DNA of 64,000 nucleotides from Phytophthora colocasiae (Eukaryota; Oomycota; Peronosporomycetes; Peronosporales; Peronosporaceae), in the NCBI GenBank assembly GCA_018806915.1, contig JAGKQI010000084.1, positions 806,001 through 870,000 on the forward strand, read 5' to 3'. Position numbers and translations under genes: made by a program. The notes beneath the pieces were generated by a model. It did not search any database, had not been told where the DNA came from, and worked only from the letters and a program-made list of their open reading frames with translations. Below, piece after piece: positions 18,639 to 28,561 of this stretch. The stretch's first letter is position 1. Each line of letters opens with the position of its first letter.

Positions 18639-21600
18639 TCACTCAGCTGCAGCGTTGTTGGATGTCGCCTTCGAGTTGCTCCTTTTACGATGTACTCGCT
18701 GCTGCCTCTTCTTCTTTTGGCTTTTGCTTGAGTTGCCAACGTCGCCCTCGATGCGCACAGTTGAAGAAGTTTTACCAACTTCTACCATCTCAACTCGACG
18801 CACCACTGCAGCGTCGCTCTTCTTGTCTTCTCGAAGTTCTCTCTTGCCAGAAGCTGCTCTGCTGTTGCGCTTACTGTTATGGTTAGCATTGTCCCCACTC
18901 GGCTGCTTCCTACGCCGATCCGTTTTCTTTGCAGGAGCGTGAGGATGATCTCCGCCGAGCGTTAGCCGAAGTACGTGGCGTCGAATATTTTTCTGCAGGA
19001 TCTTGTGGTCGGGCCGTGATTCCCCTCTATCGCCAGCACCTGCACCTTCGTCGTCGTCCCCGTCGATATTTTCTGGAGGGCACGATCCTGTGGCGTGTTC
19101 AGGGGACAGGCACTTATGGCAGGGTGGTGTCGCGAATAAAGCCTGATGATGAACCCAGACGCGGCCCACACGTCCATCTGCAGCCTTCCAGTCAATGCGC
19201 GTCCTCTGCGACAAAGCCCGCGGACAATTCTTCGCCTGCGTCTGTAGTTCCACCTCCCATCGCTTGTTATTGCTGGCGCCTTCTTCTTCATCGTGACTCG
19301 AAGTTTCCTCCACCCTACAGACGCGGAAGGACTTATGAAAATCCTTGAAAAGAGTTCCAATCGCCTCCTTCGTCAGCTCCTCATCCGCGCTTTGCAGCAC
19401 CATCACATACGAACGCTTCGTCTTCTCCTCTTGTTCTTGTGTTGATTTGCTCTCTTCTGGAGCATTTCCATTTGACTGTTTGGAAGTCTTTGCTGCTTCA
19501 TACTTGGTAGTAATTTTCTTCCCCTTTCCAGGCTTCGCAGGCTTCTCGACAGCACAAACAGCGTTGGAGAAACTTTCGCCGCGTGATAACATCTCATGCG
19601 CCCGACGAAGTTCACTGATAATCCTCTCCTGGCCCTTGAATTGAAGCACACAGCCTAAATCACGCCCAGTCTCCAATGGATCTTGAATACTGATGCGCCA
19701 CGTCTTGGCCTTACGATTTCCCCATTGCGCAAGCTTTAAAGCTGGTGCTTCTGGGGCTCGGACCGTCACTACACGCTTGGCGAAGTCAAACTGCGTGGCG
19801 TAAAACTCAAAGAACCCGACCAACAACGCCGTCAGCGACTTATCTGATGAGCTACCACCCGATGTGCGCGTGTGGAAGGCTTGAGCGACTTCACGATCTT
19901 CACAAAACGCAATGTTGATGTCGTTGTAGTAGTCTGGCAGGATGTTAGCCGATTCCAGAAGTCGAGGGCTCTGTAAATTCGGAAGAACGTGCACCACCTG
20001 CAGGTAAAAGATACTGAGAAGTACGAAGGAATATGAGCTGAGGAATCCCATCGATGCGTCACTGATGCCTCGTTGCTTCGCCCAGTGTTTTACAGCGAGG
20101 CCTAAAGCTCTTGCGCGGTCATCGAAGGCTGCGTAGGCGCGCAAAAGTGGCGTGTTCCGCGTTGCCAAAACATTCTCAAAGCACAAGTCGCACTCGTACT
20201 CGCGACCGCTGCGTGTGTGCAAAAAGCGAATGATGGGAACGCGAGCGCCAGCAATCACGTGACGCACCTGGCACTTGGCAGCGCGCTGGAGAATAGAGCG
20301 AAGGAGATACAGGTCATCACTGCGGCGTCTACTTGCGGCGATAACCGTCTTCAGGTGAGCAGACTTCCCAGTGCCATTGTCACCATTTCGGGGCTCTGCG
20401 ACGCCATTCAGCGTCGTAAGTTTATCTACGATAGCAGTGCGCAACAGCCGCATCTGAGTATCAAAGAACTCGAGCTGGCTACGATGCTTAACTTGCTTGT
20501 CGCCGTTTTTCCCAGACCGGTCCAGGACATTGAGTGCCTGCGTCAGCTTCTCGATACTCTTTTGCACTTGTGCGCGTAGATCTTGCAGTTGCTCTGCCAT
20601 CTCTGCGTCTGAAGCTGGAGCCTGGCCGTTGTCCGCAGTTTTCCCGTCCAGTAAGTGCTGGAGTTGCCGTTTCCCCATCACTTCCTTCGGAGGAACTATC
20701 TTCCCACCGCTTCGGCCATTCGGGAGCAGACACATGTCGAGATCCGAGTTCCTAGAGCCGTAATGGGTCAGCGAACTGCCGAAAAGAATCACCTCGCAAT
20801 GCCGCCACTTGCTGACCTCGCGTCGAAGCACTGCCTGAATGTCTCGAGCCACTCGCAGACGCCGCTCTTCCTCCTCTGGTTCAATACTCGACAACTCCAC
20901 AATCCGTTGCAATTCCGTTTTCCACAGTTTCTCCGTCTCCGTCGGCGCTGGCGTCACAGAAGCTTCTGTCTTTGTCTGTGCGGATTCTTTCAAAAACGCC
21001 AAGAACGACTCCACCTGCTCACACGCAGTGTCTTCCGCGATCTTGGCCTTGTTCTTCTTCATGCGCACCTTCTTCTTCTCTTTCTTCTTGCTCTTCACAT
21101 TCTCCGTCTCTTCTTCAACTTCAGGACTCACTTTCGGCACATTCTCCTGCTCCTTTTCCACTTGTACTTCTTCTTGCAACGTCTCCACCCAGCACCTCAA
21201 CAAGTGCTCGTGGTCACTAGTGGCTCTGCTCAGGATCAACTCCGTGGCGTTTTCCACCACTTCAGCCACTACGATCCTCTCCAGAGCTCCTTGGAGCTTC
21301 GTATTGTTCTTTTCAGCCTCTCGCTGCTGCTTGATGAGTTCCAGTCTCGAGATCCGCAGCACAGCTCCCACTTGTTCCACAATCTCCTGTACGGACCATA
21401 AAGACTCCTCCGCCTCAGCCTCAGCTTCCTGTTCTTCTGTCTCTTCATCCTCTTCATCTGAATTAGACACTTCTCTCTTAGAGCCTAGAGCGAGCTCTTG
21501 GCGCAGTCTCCGCTGGGTTTTAAACAGAGCGAACATGCGTCTTGTAGCAGCTTCGGACTGGGGCGTTGTGGCGTCCCCAACACCGCTGCAACGGCCTAAA

Positions 21601-21926
21601 AGCCACTGCGCATAGGTTAAATCTCCCTTTCCAGCTTTGAACCATGGAGCGTCTCGGTAGTCGCAAATAGAGGAGGGAGTGGGCTCTGTGTCTTTAGTGG
21701 AGACTTTAGCAGCAGACTTTGACCGCGCATTCTGCGGCTTCTGCTTGCGCTGTGAAGACGCGAGTTGCGCCTTTGTGTCGTCCGTTTCCTTCTTGTTCTG
21801 ATGAGCATTCTGCTGGCGGGTACGGGACCGCGAAGGTGCCGTGACAGCCTCCGAGGTGGACACGTCCATGCTAGGAGAGACCAAAGGGGTGGCGGATCCA
21901 GGCGATTGTCCAGCATAGCACCCCAA
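18639..21926 (-). CDS. Cid1/TUTase-type nucleotidyltransferase with C-terminal CCHC zinc knuckle
   Basis: A 1095-residue paralogue of the neighbouring + strand enzyme. It has the same N-terminal APWFKAGKGDLTYAQWLLGRC block, the catalytic FGSSLTHYGSRNSDLDMCLL motif and ECDLCF third carboxylate, and the PAP-associated region VKHWAKQRGISDASMGFLSSYSF. It adds a roughly 300-residue C-terminal extension holding a CCHC zinc knuckle (C-x2-C-x4-H-x4-C, CHKCLSPEHATGSC) and basic, Lys/Arg/Ser-rich tails. Zinc knuckles on animal TUT4/TUT7 contact RNA; a similar role is inference. Long Glu/Lys-rich segments (about 155-330) look like coiled coil. The insert between the DxD and the third Asp is again long. 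The open frame begins at the chosen ATG, 21926. Confidence 0.88.
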   Translation of the reverse strand: MGCYAGQSPGSATPLVSPSMDVSTSEAVTAPSRSRTRQQNAHQNKKETDDTKAQLASSQRKQKPQNARSKSAAKVSTKDTEPTPSSICDYRDAPWFKAGKGDLTYAQWLLGRCSGVGDATTPQSEAATRRMFALFKTQRRLRQELALGSKREVSNSDEEDEETEEQEAEAEAEESLWSVQEIVEQVGAVLRISRLELIKQQREAEKNNTKLQGALERIVVAEVVENATELILSRATSDHEHLLRCWVETLQEEVQVEKEQENVPKVSPEVEEETENVKSKKKEKKKVRMKKNKAKIAEDTACEQVESFLAFLKESAQTKTEASVTPAPTETEKLWKTELQRIVELSSIEPEEEERRLRVARDIQAVLRREVSKWRHCEVILFGSSLTHYGSRNSDLDMCLLPNGRSGGKIVPPKEVMGKRQLQHLLDGKTADNGQAPASDAEMAEQLQDLRAQVQKSIEKLTQALNVLDRSGKNGDKQVKHRSQLEFFDTQMRLLRTAIVDKLTTLNGVAEPRNGDNGTGKSAHLKTVIAASRRRSDDLYLLRSILQRAAKCQVRHVIAGARVPIIRFLHTRSGREYECDLCFENVLATRNTPLLRAYAAFDDRARALGLAVKHWAKQRGISDASMGFLSSYSFVLLSIFYLQVVHVLPNLQSPRLLESANILPDYYNDINIAFCEDREVAQAFHTRTSGGSSSDKSLTALLVGFFEFYATQFDFAKRVVTVRAPEAPALKLAQWGNRKAKTWRISIQDPLETGRDLGCVLQFKGQERIISELRRAHEMLSRGESFSNAVCAVEKPAKPGKGKKITTKYEAAKTSKQSNGNAPEESKSTQEQEEKTKRSYVMVLQSADEELTKEAIGTLFKDFHKSFRVCRVEETSSHDEEEGASNNKRWEVELQTQAKNCPRALSQRTRIDWKAADGRVGRVWVHHQALFATPPCHKCLSPEHATGSCPPENIDGDDDEGAGAGDRGESRPDHKILQKNIRRHVLRLTLGGDHPHAPAKKTDRRRKQPSGDNANHNSKRNSRAASGKRELREDKKSDAAVVRRVEMVEVGKTSSTVRIEGDVGNSSKSQKKKRQQRVHRKRSNSKATSNNAAAE

Positions 21927-22876
21927 ATCGTTTCGATTGGTGAAAATGATAGTCTCTTTTTAACCAATCAAAAAATTCAAGCAAGACGTTCCTCAAGACC
22001 AAGTTGTCGGGTGGATTCGTTGACTTCCAGCGTATTCAGAGCAGTTTGCACTGAGAAGAAGAAGTTTTTATTAACCTTGTGACGTTGGAGCTGAGCCTGA
22101 CTGATTGTCTAATAATTTGTCCTGATTGTCTAATAGTTTTTTCGAAGTCCGTTGTCGATCATTCTTAATGGTTACTTTTTTTTAAATCTCTTGTTGTCCG
22201 GCGACGGGTACATGTAGAGGTGCTTGTTCAAAATAAACTTTCCAGTTAGAAATTACACGATGTTCAGTGCTGCCAATGCCAGTGTTCAACAGCGACACTC
22301 TATGCTGGTCTCTCGATCGGAAGCAAGACACAACCGCAGACTCGGAGGATTAGACGATGTGTATGTGCTGGCTTCTGCTGTTTCTGTGTAAACCCTGAGC
22401 CAATCTCAACCCTCTTCATGAAGCTGTGCTTCACTTGATCTCATCTACAAAAGGCAATCGACACTCGACAGTATAACTCCATCATCTTCCATCGATTAAA
22501 AAAACAAAGCAATAACCTTTGAAGAGAAGAAGAAGAACTAGTATACAAAGCAGAGAGAAAGAGAGACAATAAACAAGCAGCACTACATACACAGCGATAG
22601 CAATTCCTCGTGCTGGATTTGTATCGGTTCAGCTCGTACTTAGTCGCAATATAGTGGGACGGCCGCGTCTTCTTTAGCCGTTCTTTCGTTTCGCAGCATT
22701 TCGCACCAATAGCAGCGCGGCTCGCGTGCCCAAAGAAGCAACGGCCATACACACAGTAGCAACTCGAGCCCCAGACCAGCAACAGCAGCGCTGGCGTCCA
22801 CCGAGCGACCTCGCCGAGCATCCAGGTGCCTCGGCCGCTGTGTGTGTGACCCCCGACCGTCGACTGCTACAACAAG
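21927..22876. other. Intergenic, about 950 bp, no gene recognised
   Basis: This lies between two divergent starts (21926 on minus, 22877 on plus). It carries A- and T-runs, a TACATGTA palindrome at 22209-22216 and purine-rich GAGA tracts near 22520-22570. Minus-strand ORFs at 22441-22954 overlap the start of the next gene and look like chance frames. Confidence 0.5.
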
Positions 22877-23661
22877 ATGCTCGCCACCAAACGCCCGCGT
22901 CGCGCCGCGACTGAAGACTCGCTGGACCCGCGCGTCATGACGGAGCGCCAGCAACTGGCCTTCCTCCTGCGTGCCACCGCTCCGTCGGATGCCTCTGGAA
23001 GTTCAAGCAGCTCTGAATCGTCTAGTGATAGTGATGATGACGAGCCGCCGCAGCGAAGACGCCCGACGAAGCGCAGCAAGACGCGCACCACTCGTACGGA
23101 ATCCTCCAAGAGTTTTTTTTATTTATTTATTTTTCATGCTGCCAGGGTTTTTTCTAACGGTTATTTTTTTTATTTGTTTGTCTGATTTTTTTTTGTATTC
23201 ATGTAGGAACTGGGAAGACATCTCCGACGACAGGAGACACGCCTCCCGTGATTTATTGCGGTCGGGGAAGACCGCCCAAGAACTCTATCAAGTTACCCAA
23301 GAATATGGCGCACCCGCACGGCCGTGCGTCCGTCAAGATGTCGCCCAGGACGCACAATCCACGATCAGGAGATGCTGCGGTCGCGGCGGCGATCGCAGCC
23401 AGTTTAAAAGCGGACAAGTTGGTATCCAGTCGAGCTATGAAGACGGAGAGAAAAGAAAGAGACCACCCAGTGGTGAAGCAGGAAAAGACAAGTCCATCCA
23501 GCGCCAGTGATGTGGCCATGTTAAGTCGTTCGGCCGGTGCTCCGTTCTGTGCGCTGTGCTGTGACTTGGAGCCATTCTGCGATGCGCCGCTGTTCTTGTG
23601 TCCGGCGTGCGATCAGAAGTACCCGACTCAACAAGCACTCGGCCGTGTCTGTATGACATAG
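22877..23661 (+). CDS. AT-hook and Cys-rich C-terminal motif protein, two exons
   Basis: Join of 22877-23111 and 23207-23661, about 229 residues. The 95-nt, T-rich intron is phase 1 (A|GA makes Arg) and is supported by the open frames on both sides and by the paralogue at 25073-25672. Features in order: a basic N-terminus (KRPRRA), a conserved block VMTERQQLAFLLRATA, a Ser/Asp/Glu-rich acidic stretch, an AT-hook core (GRGRPPKN), a basic linker, and a C-terminal pair of cysteine motifs CALCC...CPACDQKYPTQQALG that probably bind zinc. AT-hooks bind the minor groove of AT-rich DNA, so a chromatin or transcription role is likely. I know no named family for the full architecture. Confidence 0.75.
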
Positions 23662-24080
23662 TCTGCGGAGAAGGGAGAGAAGAGGATGAGGAGAGAGATG
23701 GAAGTAAACAGCAAAGTGTGAAGAAACGGGGAAACAAGCGATGCCGGTGCTAGTGCAGGAGCGATAATGGCGGTAAGACCACGTCGGGGTCTTCAGCTGT
23801 GTGAACTACCTGTGGGAAGAAGGAGGGCGGCACTTGGACGATGTAAGAACGCAAGTATTGGCGTGTCTTGTCTATAGCTGTCTGTATGGATTCGATATGA
23901 CTGAATGGATGCCTGTAAAATCCTTCATCTCAGTCGTCTTCCTGCCTACTAAGTGCCTCAGCCTGCGCCGTGGCCGTGCAGGACGCTCGTTCTTCTGCGT
24001 CGTATATATATTATCCCACCCTACTCTCGCCATTCAGCACCTCAATTCGTATACGGTGGTACACGTTGCAGTAGCCCGAC
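23662..24080. other. Intergenic between convergent genes
   Basis: About 420 bp between the + strand AT-hook gene and the 3' end of the minus-strand SNARE gene. No ORF here has a recognisable domain; it should hold both 3' UTRs. Confidence 0.5.
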
Positions 24081-24615
24081 TCATGTCATGATCACCAAGT
24101 ACGTCAGCAGCAGCAGGATGAACACCAACACTATAATAACGATGAAGTTCTTCATGCCACCCGACTGTTTGATGAGCTCTTGTGTCTGTTTCGTCACGAC
24201 CTCTAACGCCTGTTTGGCTTTGTCTGTGTCGTCGTTCAGGTCGTCCAGCATCCTACCAGCAAGCAGTAAGAGTTAGACTCCGCAGAATATATCGTCCACT
24301 GCTTTAATCCACTTCCTCACTTGTTCTGAGTGTCGAGTTCTGTGCTGATATTGAGACTCATGTCCCCGAGTCGCTTAACGGCTGAGTGCAGTTCATCCAA
24401 ACTCTCGTCCTGCTTCTGGCGTTCAACCTGTTGTGCTCGCCGCTGGTCAGCCACGTAGTCATCGTCCGCGTGGTCATCCGGCTGCCAAACAGCGCCAAAT
24501 ACAGTCAATGAATACATAGAAATGAAGAGGAGACAATGATCTAGTTTCTGGGATGCACCTCATTGCCCAATTTGGCGTAGGACGGGGCCTTCCCCGGTGG
24601 GAACGCGCGCGCCAT
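24081..24615 (-). CDS. Qc-type SNARE (syntaxin-6/8-like), three short exons
   Basis: Three exons join in frame to about 129 residues: 24615-24559, 24481-24321 and 24252-24081, with introns of 77 nt (24558-24482, phase 0) and 68 nt (24320-24253, phase 2), both GT-AG. The product starts MARAFPPGKAPSYAKLGNE. It has a SNARE coiled coil in which the heptads LDELHSAVKRLGDM and LNISTELDTQNKMLDDL run across the second splice, and ends in a hydrophobic tail anchor (FIVIIVLVFILLLLTYLVIM). The Gln in LDTQNKML sits at the expected zero layer, making it a Q-SNARE; the overall pattern is closest to syntaxin 6/8 and SYP-type Qc proteins. It should act in endosome/Golgi membrane fusion. Each exon is too short to stand out alone. 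Confidence 0.82.
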
Positions 24616-25072
24616 ACTCGCTTGTGCTTCCGTCTAACGTGGCGCTTTGAGTGAAGTTGGGAATAAAATACGGACCTCATGATTGGTCTAAAAATATATC
24701 TGCACATAAACACTACGAATCTGTAATTAACAGCGTGATGGGCAATTTGCACGAAGCGCCGCACTGTGCATCTCGAGATGCACCCGTCCTAACATGTACA
24801 GGTGAATACGTCTCGTGGTTATTGTTATGGCTCTTGCTCCTTGAGCTCGTTGCGTGTTCACTCTGCTCTGCCTCCTCAACGTCACTAGAAAACTAAATAT
24901 CTACTGAGGGAGTGGGCGCGCTCGTTTGGTCGTCGTCACTGTTGCATGTACTTGAAGTCTTCATTGCTACCCTTGACTCACGCTCTGCTCGCTGGTTTAA
25001 TATTTCTTGCACTGCGGTGTTCTCGTAGCTTGGTTATGGAGTGCTGTCATTCCGCGCTTCTTCTTCATCTTC
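24616..25072. other. Intergenic, no gene recognised
   Basis: About 455 bp containing the SNARE promoter and the 3' end of the minus-strand AT-hook paralogue. Nothing else stands out. Confidence 0.45.
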
Positions 25073-25672
25073 TTAGGTCACGCATGCGGGTCGGCCCAGA
25101 GCCTGCTGCGTCGGGTACTTCTGATCGCATGCAGGGCACAGGAACAACGCACCCGAGAATGACGCCTCATACACCGTGTCATAGTCGCAGCATAGCGCAC
25201 AGCGTGGCATCCTCTGTCCAAAAGACCGCGCATCCAAGTGTGCGACATCATCTGGGTCGGACGGACTGGGTTTGGCCAGCTTGTGAACTTTTTGCTCAGT
25301 TGAATTCTTGCGAGTTGGTACATGCAGCTTCAAGCCCACTACTTCCGGATTCTTTTTCTTCTTCGGCGGGCGTCCAGGACCCCGACGGGTCGGCGTAGGT
25401 GTCGTTTCCTGCGGATCCAGGTGTTGTATCCGCTTAAGCTTCTTGGTGCGGCGCGGCGACGCCATCTCTTCGTCCTCCGAGGTCTCGTCACCTGAGGACG
25501 AGGAATCTGATGCCTCATGAGCTGTCGTGCGCAGCAGAAATGCCAACTGCTGCCTCTCCGTCATGAGACTTGGGTCCATGTGCAGGAAATGGTCCTCCTC
25601 CTCTTCCATCGCCCACGACGGGCTCGGCTTTTGACGGTGCGTGCGCTGGCGCTTCCTGGCGCGTGTAACCAT
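25073..25672 (-). CDS. AT-hook and Cys-rich C-terminal motif protein (intronless paralogue)
   Basis: A 199-residue protein sharing the architecture of the gene at 22877-23661: basic N-terminus, LMTERQQLAFLLRTTA block, acidic Ser/Glu segment, AT-hook (RRGPGRPPKKKK), and the C-terminal CALCC...CPACDQKYPTQQALG motif, which is almost identical between the two. Unlike its paralogue it has no intron between the acidic segment and the AT-hook. The two genes lie on opposite strands with the SNARE gene between them. A DNA-binding chromatin or transcription role is inferred from the AT-hook; the cysteine motif is probably zinc-binding. The start at 25672 gives the longest basic N-terminus; the ATG before EEEEDHF is an alternative. 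Confidence 0.78.
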   Translation of the reverse strand: MVTRARKRQRTHRQKPSPSWAMEEEEDHFLHMDPSLMTERQQLAFLLRTTAHEASDSSSSGDETSEDEEMASPRRTKKLKRIQHLDPQETTPTPTRRGPGRPPKKKKNPEVVGLKLHVPTRKNSTEQKVHKLAKPSPSDPDDVAHLDARSFGQRMPRCALCCDYDTVYEASFSGALFLCPACDQKYPTQQALGRPACVT

Positions 25673-25880
25673 TGTCCTCGGTCTCTGACGTGAGTGTTTC
25701 GTCGGATTCAGGTTCGGCGTGGGCCTAGTGCGTCCACGCCACTTCGGTCTCGCTGTCGCTTCGCTCTTTCAATACTGAGAAACGTTTCGCTTTCCTATCA
25801 TCTTTTCTATCTGCGTCCGTTTTGACCAATAGAAACCCTAGAAGATCACTTCGTGCATTCATTCCATAAGTCTGTTGGGT

Positions 25881-26654
25881 TTAACTGTTGAAGATGCGGG
25901 TGTAAAGCTGATCGTGCATGGCTTGTACAAGGTCCAGCACGGGCGCCGACGAGTACGATTCCTGGATATCTCGGTTCTTCTTGGCCTGGAACACCTCCTC
26001 CAGCAGTTGTGTCGTCTCGAATTGCAGCTTAGCAGCTTCCAGCGGACCTACGAGGTTGAGTCTCGTAGCCGCACTCAACACGTCGCGAGTGGTCACGAAC
26101 AGATACATGCGCTGAACAGGCTCAGCACTTATGCCCAACAGCGCACAGACAACACCAAATAGCACAGCATGATGTACACCTCCCTGATTCCGCTTCTTGG
26201 CCTCCTTTCGAATCGTCAACAGTGCCTGAATGCGGGGATAACTTGGTCCGTACGTGGACAGCGCCAATCTCAGTAGCGCTGCACCCTGGGCAAACGAGGC
26301 CTTGCGCGCGACGTGGTTCGAATACAGCGCTGTAGCTCGACAATTCAGACCCAAAACTGGTTCCACAAGATCAATAGAGTCCGATCCTGCCGCGATGTGG
26401 TGTGCGGAGAAGATCAAGGGAAGCGCGAAGTTGGCGTTCTGATGCAGCGACGCCGACAGAAAGTCCCGCAGCGAAGATGCAGTCACAAGCCCCTCCTGCG
26501 TCGCAGCTTCCAGCCCCAGCGAGTGCGCGAAGCCTCCGGTCGGGTACAGCGAGTCCACCATCTGCCACAGCGCCCAGTCGCCCACGGGCGCCGAACAAGT
26601 CCCCATGGCTCTTAGTGCGTGAATGGAGTGATGGTCACTGATGTTGATGTGCAA
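25881..26654 (-). CDS. ureF: Urease accessory protein UreF
   Basis: 257 residues with the UreF signature near the N-terminus (WQMVDSLYPTGGFAHSLGLEAA) and an all-alpha body of the usual length (about 220-240). UreF works with UreD/UreH and UreG to deliver nickel to apo-urease in the cytosol, so this organism is expected to have urease. The frame opens at 26654, but the ATG at 26606 (MGTCSAPVGDWALWQ) gives a start nearer to that of other UreF proteins and may be the real one. Single exon; no other urease gene is in the window. Confidence 0.88.
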   Translation of the reverse strand: MHINISDHHSIHALRAMGTCSAPVGDWALWQMVDSLYPTGGFAHSLGLEAATQEGLVTASSLRDFLSASLHQNANFALPLIFSAHHIAAGSDSIDLVEPVLGLNCRATALYSNHVARKASFAQGAALLRLALSTYGPSYPRIQALLTIRKEAKKRNQGGVHHAVLFGVVCALLGISAEPVQRMYLFVTTRDVLSAATRLNLVGPLEAAKLQFETTQLLEEVFQAKKNRDIQESYSSAPVLDLVQAMHDQLYTRIFNS

Positions 26655-26773
26655 ACAAGAACCTCAAAAACTATGATTGGCTAAAAAGCGTCAAGTTGAA
26701 GTGTATTGTTCATGGTGTTATCATGCGTGACAGACCGAAGGAGGTTTCGTGCTTGATGGCTATTTATTTCTCT

Positions 26774-26782
26774 CTTCGTATT
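26774..26782. repeat. 9-bp target-site duplication, left copy
   Basis: CTTCGTATT occurs here and again at 28562-28570, immediately outside the inverted repeats of the intervening element. Nine bases is the usual duplication length for Mutator-like transposition. Confidence 0.85.
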
Positions 26783-26935
26783 CGAAGAATTTTTAACGTA
26801 TCATTTCCGGGTCAACACAAAACGGGTCAACGCCTATGTCAGCACGGGTCAAAGGATTTGGTCAAAAATCGTTGGTTGACCTGCCCTGTCCTGCCATTAG
26901 ACAGTCAACGCCGCAAAGCACTAGCCCCAGCTCAC

Positions 26936-27432
26936 ATGTCTTCACCACACTCCCCTTCCTCGGTCTCGACGCAGTCGTTCCCGTCCTCATCTTCACCATT
27001 ACTACCGAGCCAAATCTCTCATTGTCGTCGCGGCAGCTCACCCCATCCAGGCTCTAAGTAGTCCATGTCGCGGTCGCCCAGAGCAAGACAGCGGCTCTAG
27101 TCTTTGGCGAGGAAGGCAATCGAAACGGAGCAACAATTCGCGGCTAGAGCGGCACTTTCAACGCAACCGGAGTCCACGGAATAGTAGGAGATTTCGCCGA
27201 AGCCTCAGCTCACGTCGTAGTCGGACAAGACAAAGTAGAAGCCGCAGCCCCGAGCGTCGCCGTCGGGCAAGTCGAAGCCGCAGTCCGAGGCTCAGACCTT
27301 CACGAAGTAGGAGCCACAGTTCGAAACGCAGCCAGCGTTCCCGTCGGAGTAGCAGCCCTGGACGCAAGCAATCATATAGCTCGAATCAAAGACCAAATTG
27401 CAGTACCAGTACGACACGGCAACGAGGACTCG
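26936..27432 (+). pseudogene. Captured Arg/Ser-rich (SR-like) fragment
   Basis: One frame from the ATG at 26936 reads a Ser/Pro-rich start, then in-frame stops at 27059-27061 and 27096-27098, then a long SR/RS-dipeptide stretch (for example [18 protein letters not shown] near 27240-27290). That composition is typical of SR splicing factors or related nuclear proteins. The two stops and the absence of any RRM domain show it is a fragment. It lies inside the Pack-MULE-like element and its frame runs across into the next captured segment. The parent gene is not in the window. Confidence 0.6.
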
Positions 27433-27480
27433 TTGAAGGTGCAGCTGTACAAGCCGTCACACCTACGCGATCTGGCTCTG

Positions 27481-27710
27481 CGTGCAGGTATCCCGCTGCA
27501 GGACCCGGAGTTTGTGCAGTTCCACCCCACAAGTATCTACGGCGCTGGTTGTCTGATCACGGATGGATACCGTGGTGAGGGAGGCATCTTGCGTAACGCA
27601 GAATGTGAGCGCTTCATGGAGCGTTACGCCCCCACCGCCAAGGATCTAGCGTCGCGTGATGTCGTGTCGCGTGCTATGACCATGGAGATCCGCGAGGGCT
27701 GCGGTGTTGG
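27481..27710 (+). pseudogene. Captured fragment of succinate dehydrogenase flavoprotein subunit
   Basis: About 77 codons matching the conserved SDHA region: [54 protein letters not shown] and [11 protein letters not shown]. In the intact mitochondrial complex II subunit this region follows the FAD-binding Rossmann part and contains substrate-site residues. Here it starts and stops abruptly and is joined to unrelated sequence on both sides, so it cannot be functional SDHA. The reading frame is open, which points to recent capture. A complete SDHA gene should exist elsewhere in the genome. Confidence 0.88.
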
Positions 27711-28399
27711 CAACCACCGTCCATGGTGCTGGGCATGGTTTTTCCAGGTACAACATTGGTAAAACACGAGCTTCGTATAGATGCAGTGCCTACAGAAGCA
27801 AAGGTTGCAAAGCAAAACTACACTTCAAACGCAAGGAGAACGAGTATGAGTTTGAAGGTGAACATTCGTGTGAACGTGGCCAGCGCAACGTGCTACCACC
27901 AGGGCTTGACGTGTCGGAAGATATGAAAGAGGCAGCTGATACGATGGATCTTACGCGCATGGACCTTACTGCTGAGCGTATTTGGAAACAACTACGAGCT
28001 GACTTCTATCCTGAAACTTTGATGTTAGTTCAGTATGTACACGACAAGATCTGTTATATCTGTTTGGAAGAGAACGTAACTTTCACTGAGTCCGTGTGGG
28101 GATTGTTCTGGTCATACTTTAGCAAAACCTGGCTAAAGACCTACAAGCCGAGTGTGTGGAACGTCCATGACGTCGATGAAGCCATGGTTAGCCGTAAAAA
28201 TAATCCGCTGGAACGGTTCAATCGTGAGATTAATGCTGCATTGCCGTCTCCTCATCCATCTCTATCTGCTTTCGTCGCAATGATTCAAGGTCTCTCACAA
28301 CGTTACGTCGATCGAATCGATGACATGGCTAAATGTCGAGCCAAGAAGCGTCAACGCCGCCGGTACATTGAGCCGGTAAATCTCCCTGTGTCGGAATAG
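27704..28399 (+). pseudogene. Deleted Mutator-like transposase with FLYWCH-type finger
   Basis: An open frame of 231 codons with no convincing ATG at its start. The first 60 residues form a FLYWCH/WRKY-like zinc finger (YRCSAYRSKGCKAKLHF...EGEHSC). The C-terminal 110 residues match the tail of Mutator-like transposases (FWSYFSKTWLKTYKPSVWNV, NNPLERFNREINAALPSPHP). The several hundred residues between these, which should carry the DDE catalytic triad, are absent. It therefore cannot catalyse transposition and would depend on a full MULE elsewhere. Confidence 0.75.
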
Positions 28400-28561
28400 C
28401 TTTAATAAAACGACATGTGCATGTGTTCATACTTTCACCATTATTCTACTGGTTGTTACATGCCGAGTTTTTATGTGATCAACTTTGGTCAACGTTTCGA
28501 GGTGGATCAATGGATTTGGACAATTTTGTGTTGACCCGTATTTGATACGTTTAAAGTCTAC

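Larger units (their letters stand above)
26783..28561. mobile_element. Pack-MULE-like element with captured host gene fragments
   Basis: The element is 1,779 bp and is bounded by the 9-bp duplication CTTCGTATT. Its ends are imperfect inverted repeats: the left reads ...AACGTATCATTTCCGGGTC AACACAAAA and the right, in reverse complement, ...AACGTATCAAATACGGGTC AACACAAAA. The similarity extends raggedly for some tens of bases and includes several GGTCAA motifs. Inside are, in order, an Arg/Ser-rich coding fragment, a succinate dehydrogenase flavoprotein fragment, and a transposase relic with a FLYWCH-type finger and a Mutator-like C-terminus. The catalytic core is missing, so the element is non-autonomous. 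Capture of host exons is the hallmark of plant Pack-MULEs. Confidence 0.85.

Noticed and set aside
22441..22954. Minus-strand ORFs of 126 and 104 codons
   Set aside because: They overlap the start of the well-supported AT-hook gene on the other strand and show no domain.
27158..27367. Arg/Leu-rich minus-strand ORF
   Set aside because: It is the antisense reading of the SR-rich fragment on the plus strand; the plus frame has the biologically sensible RS dipeptides.
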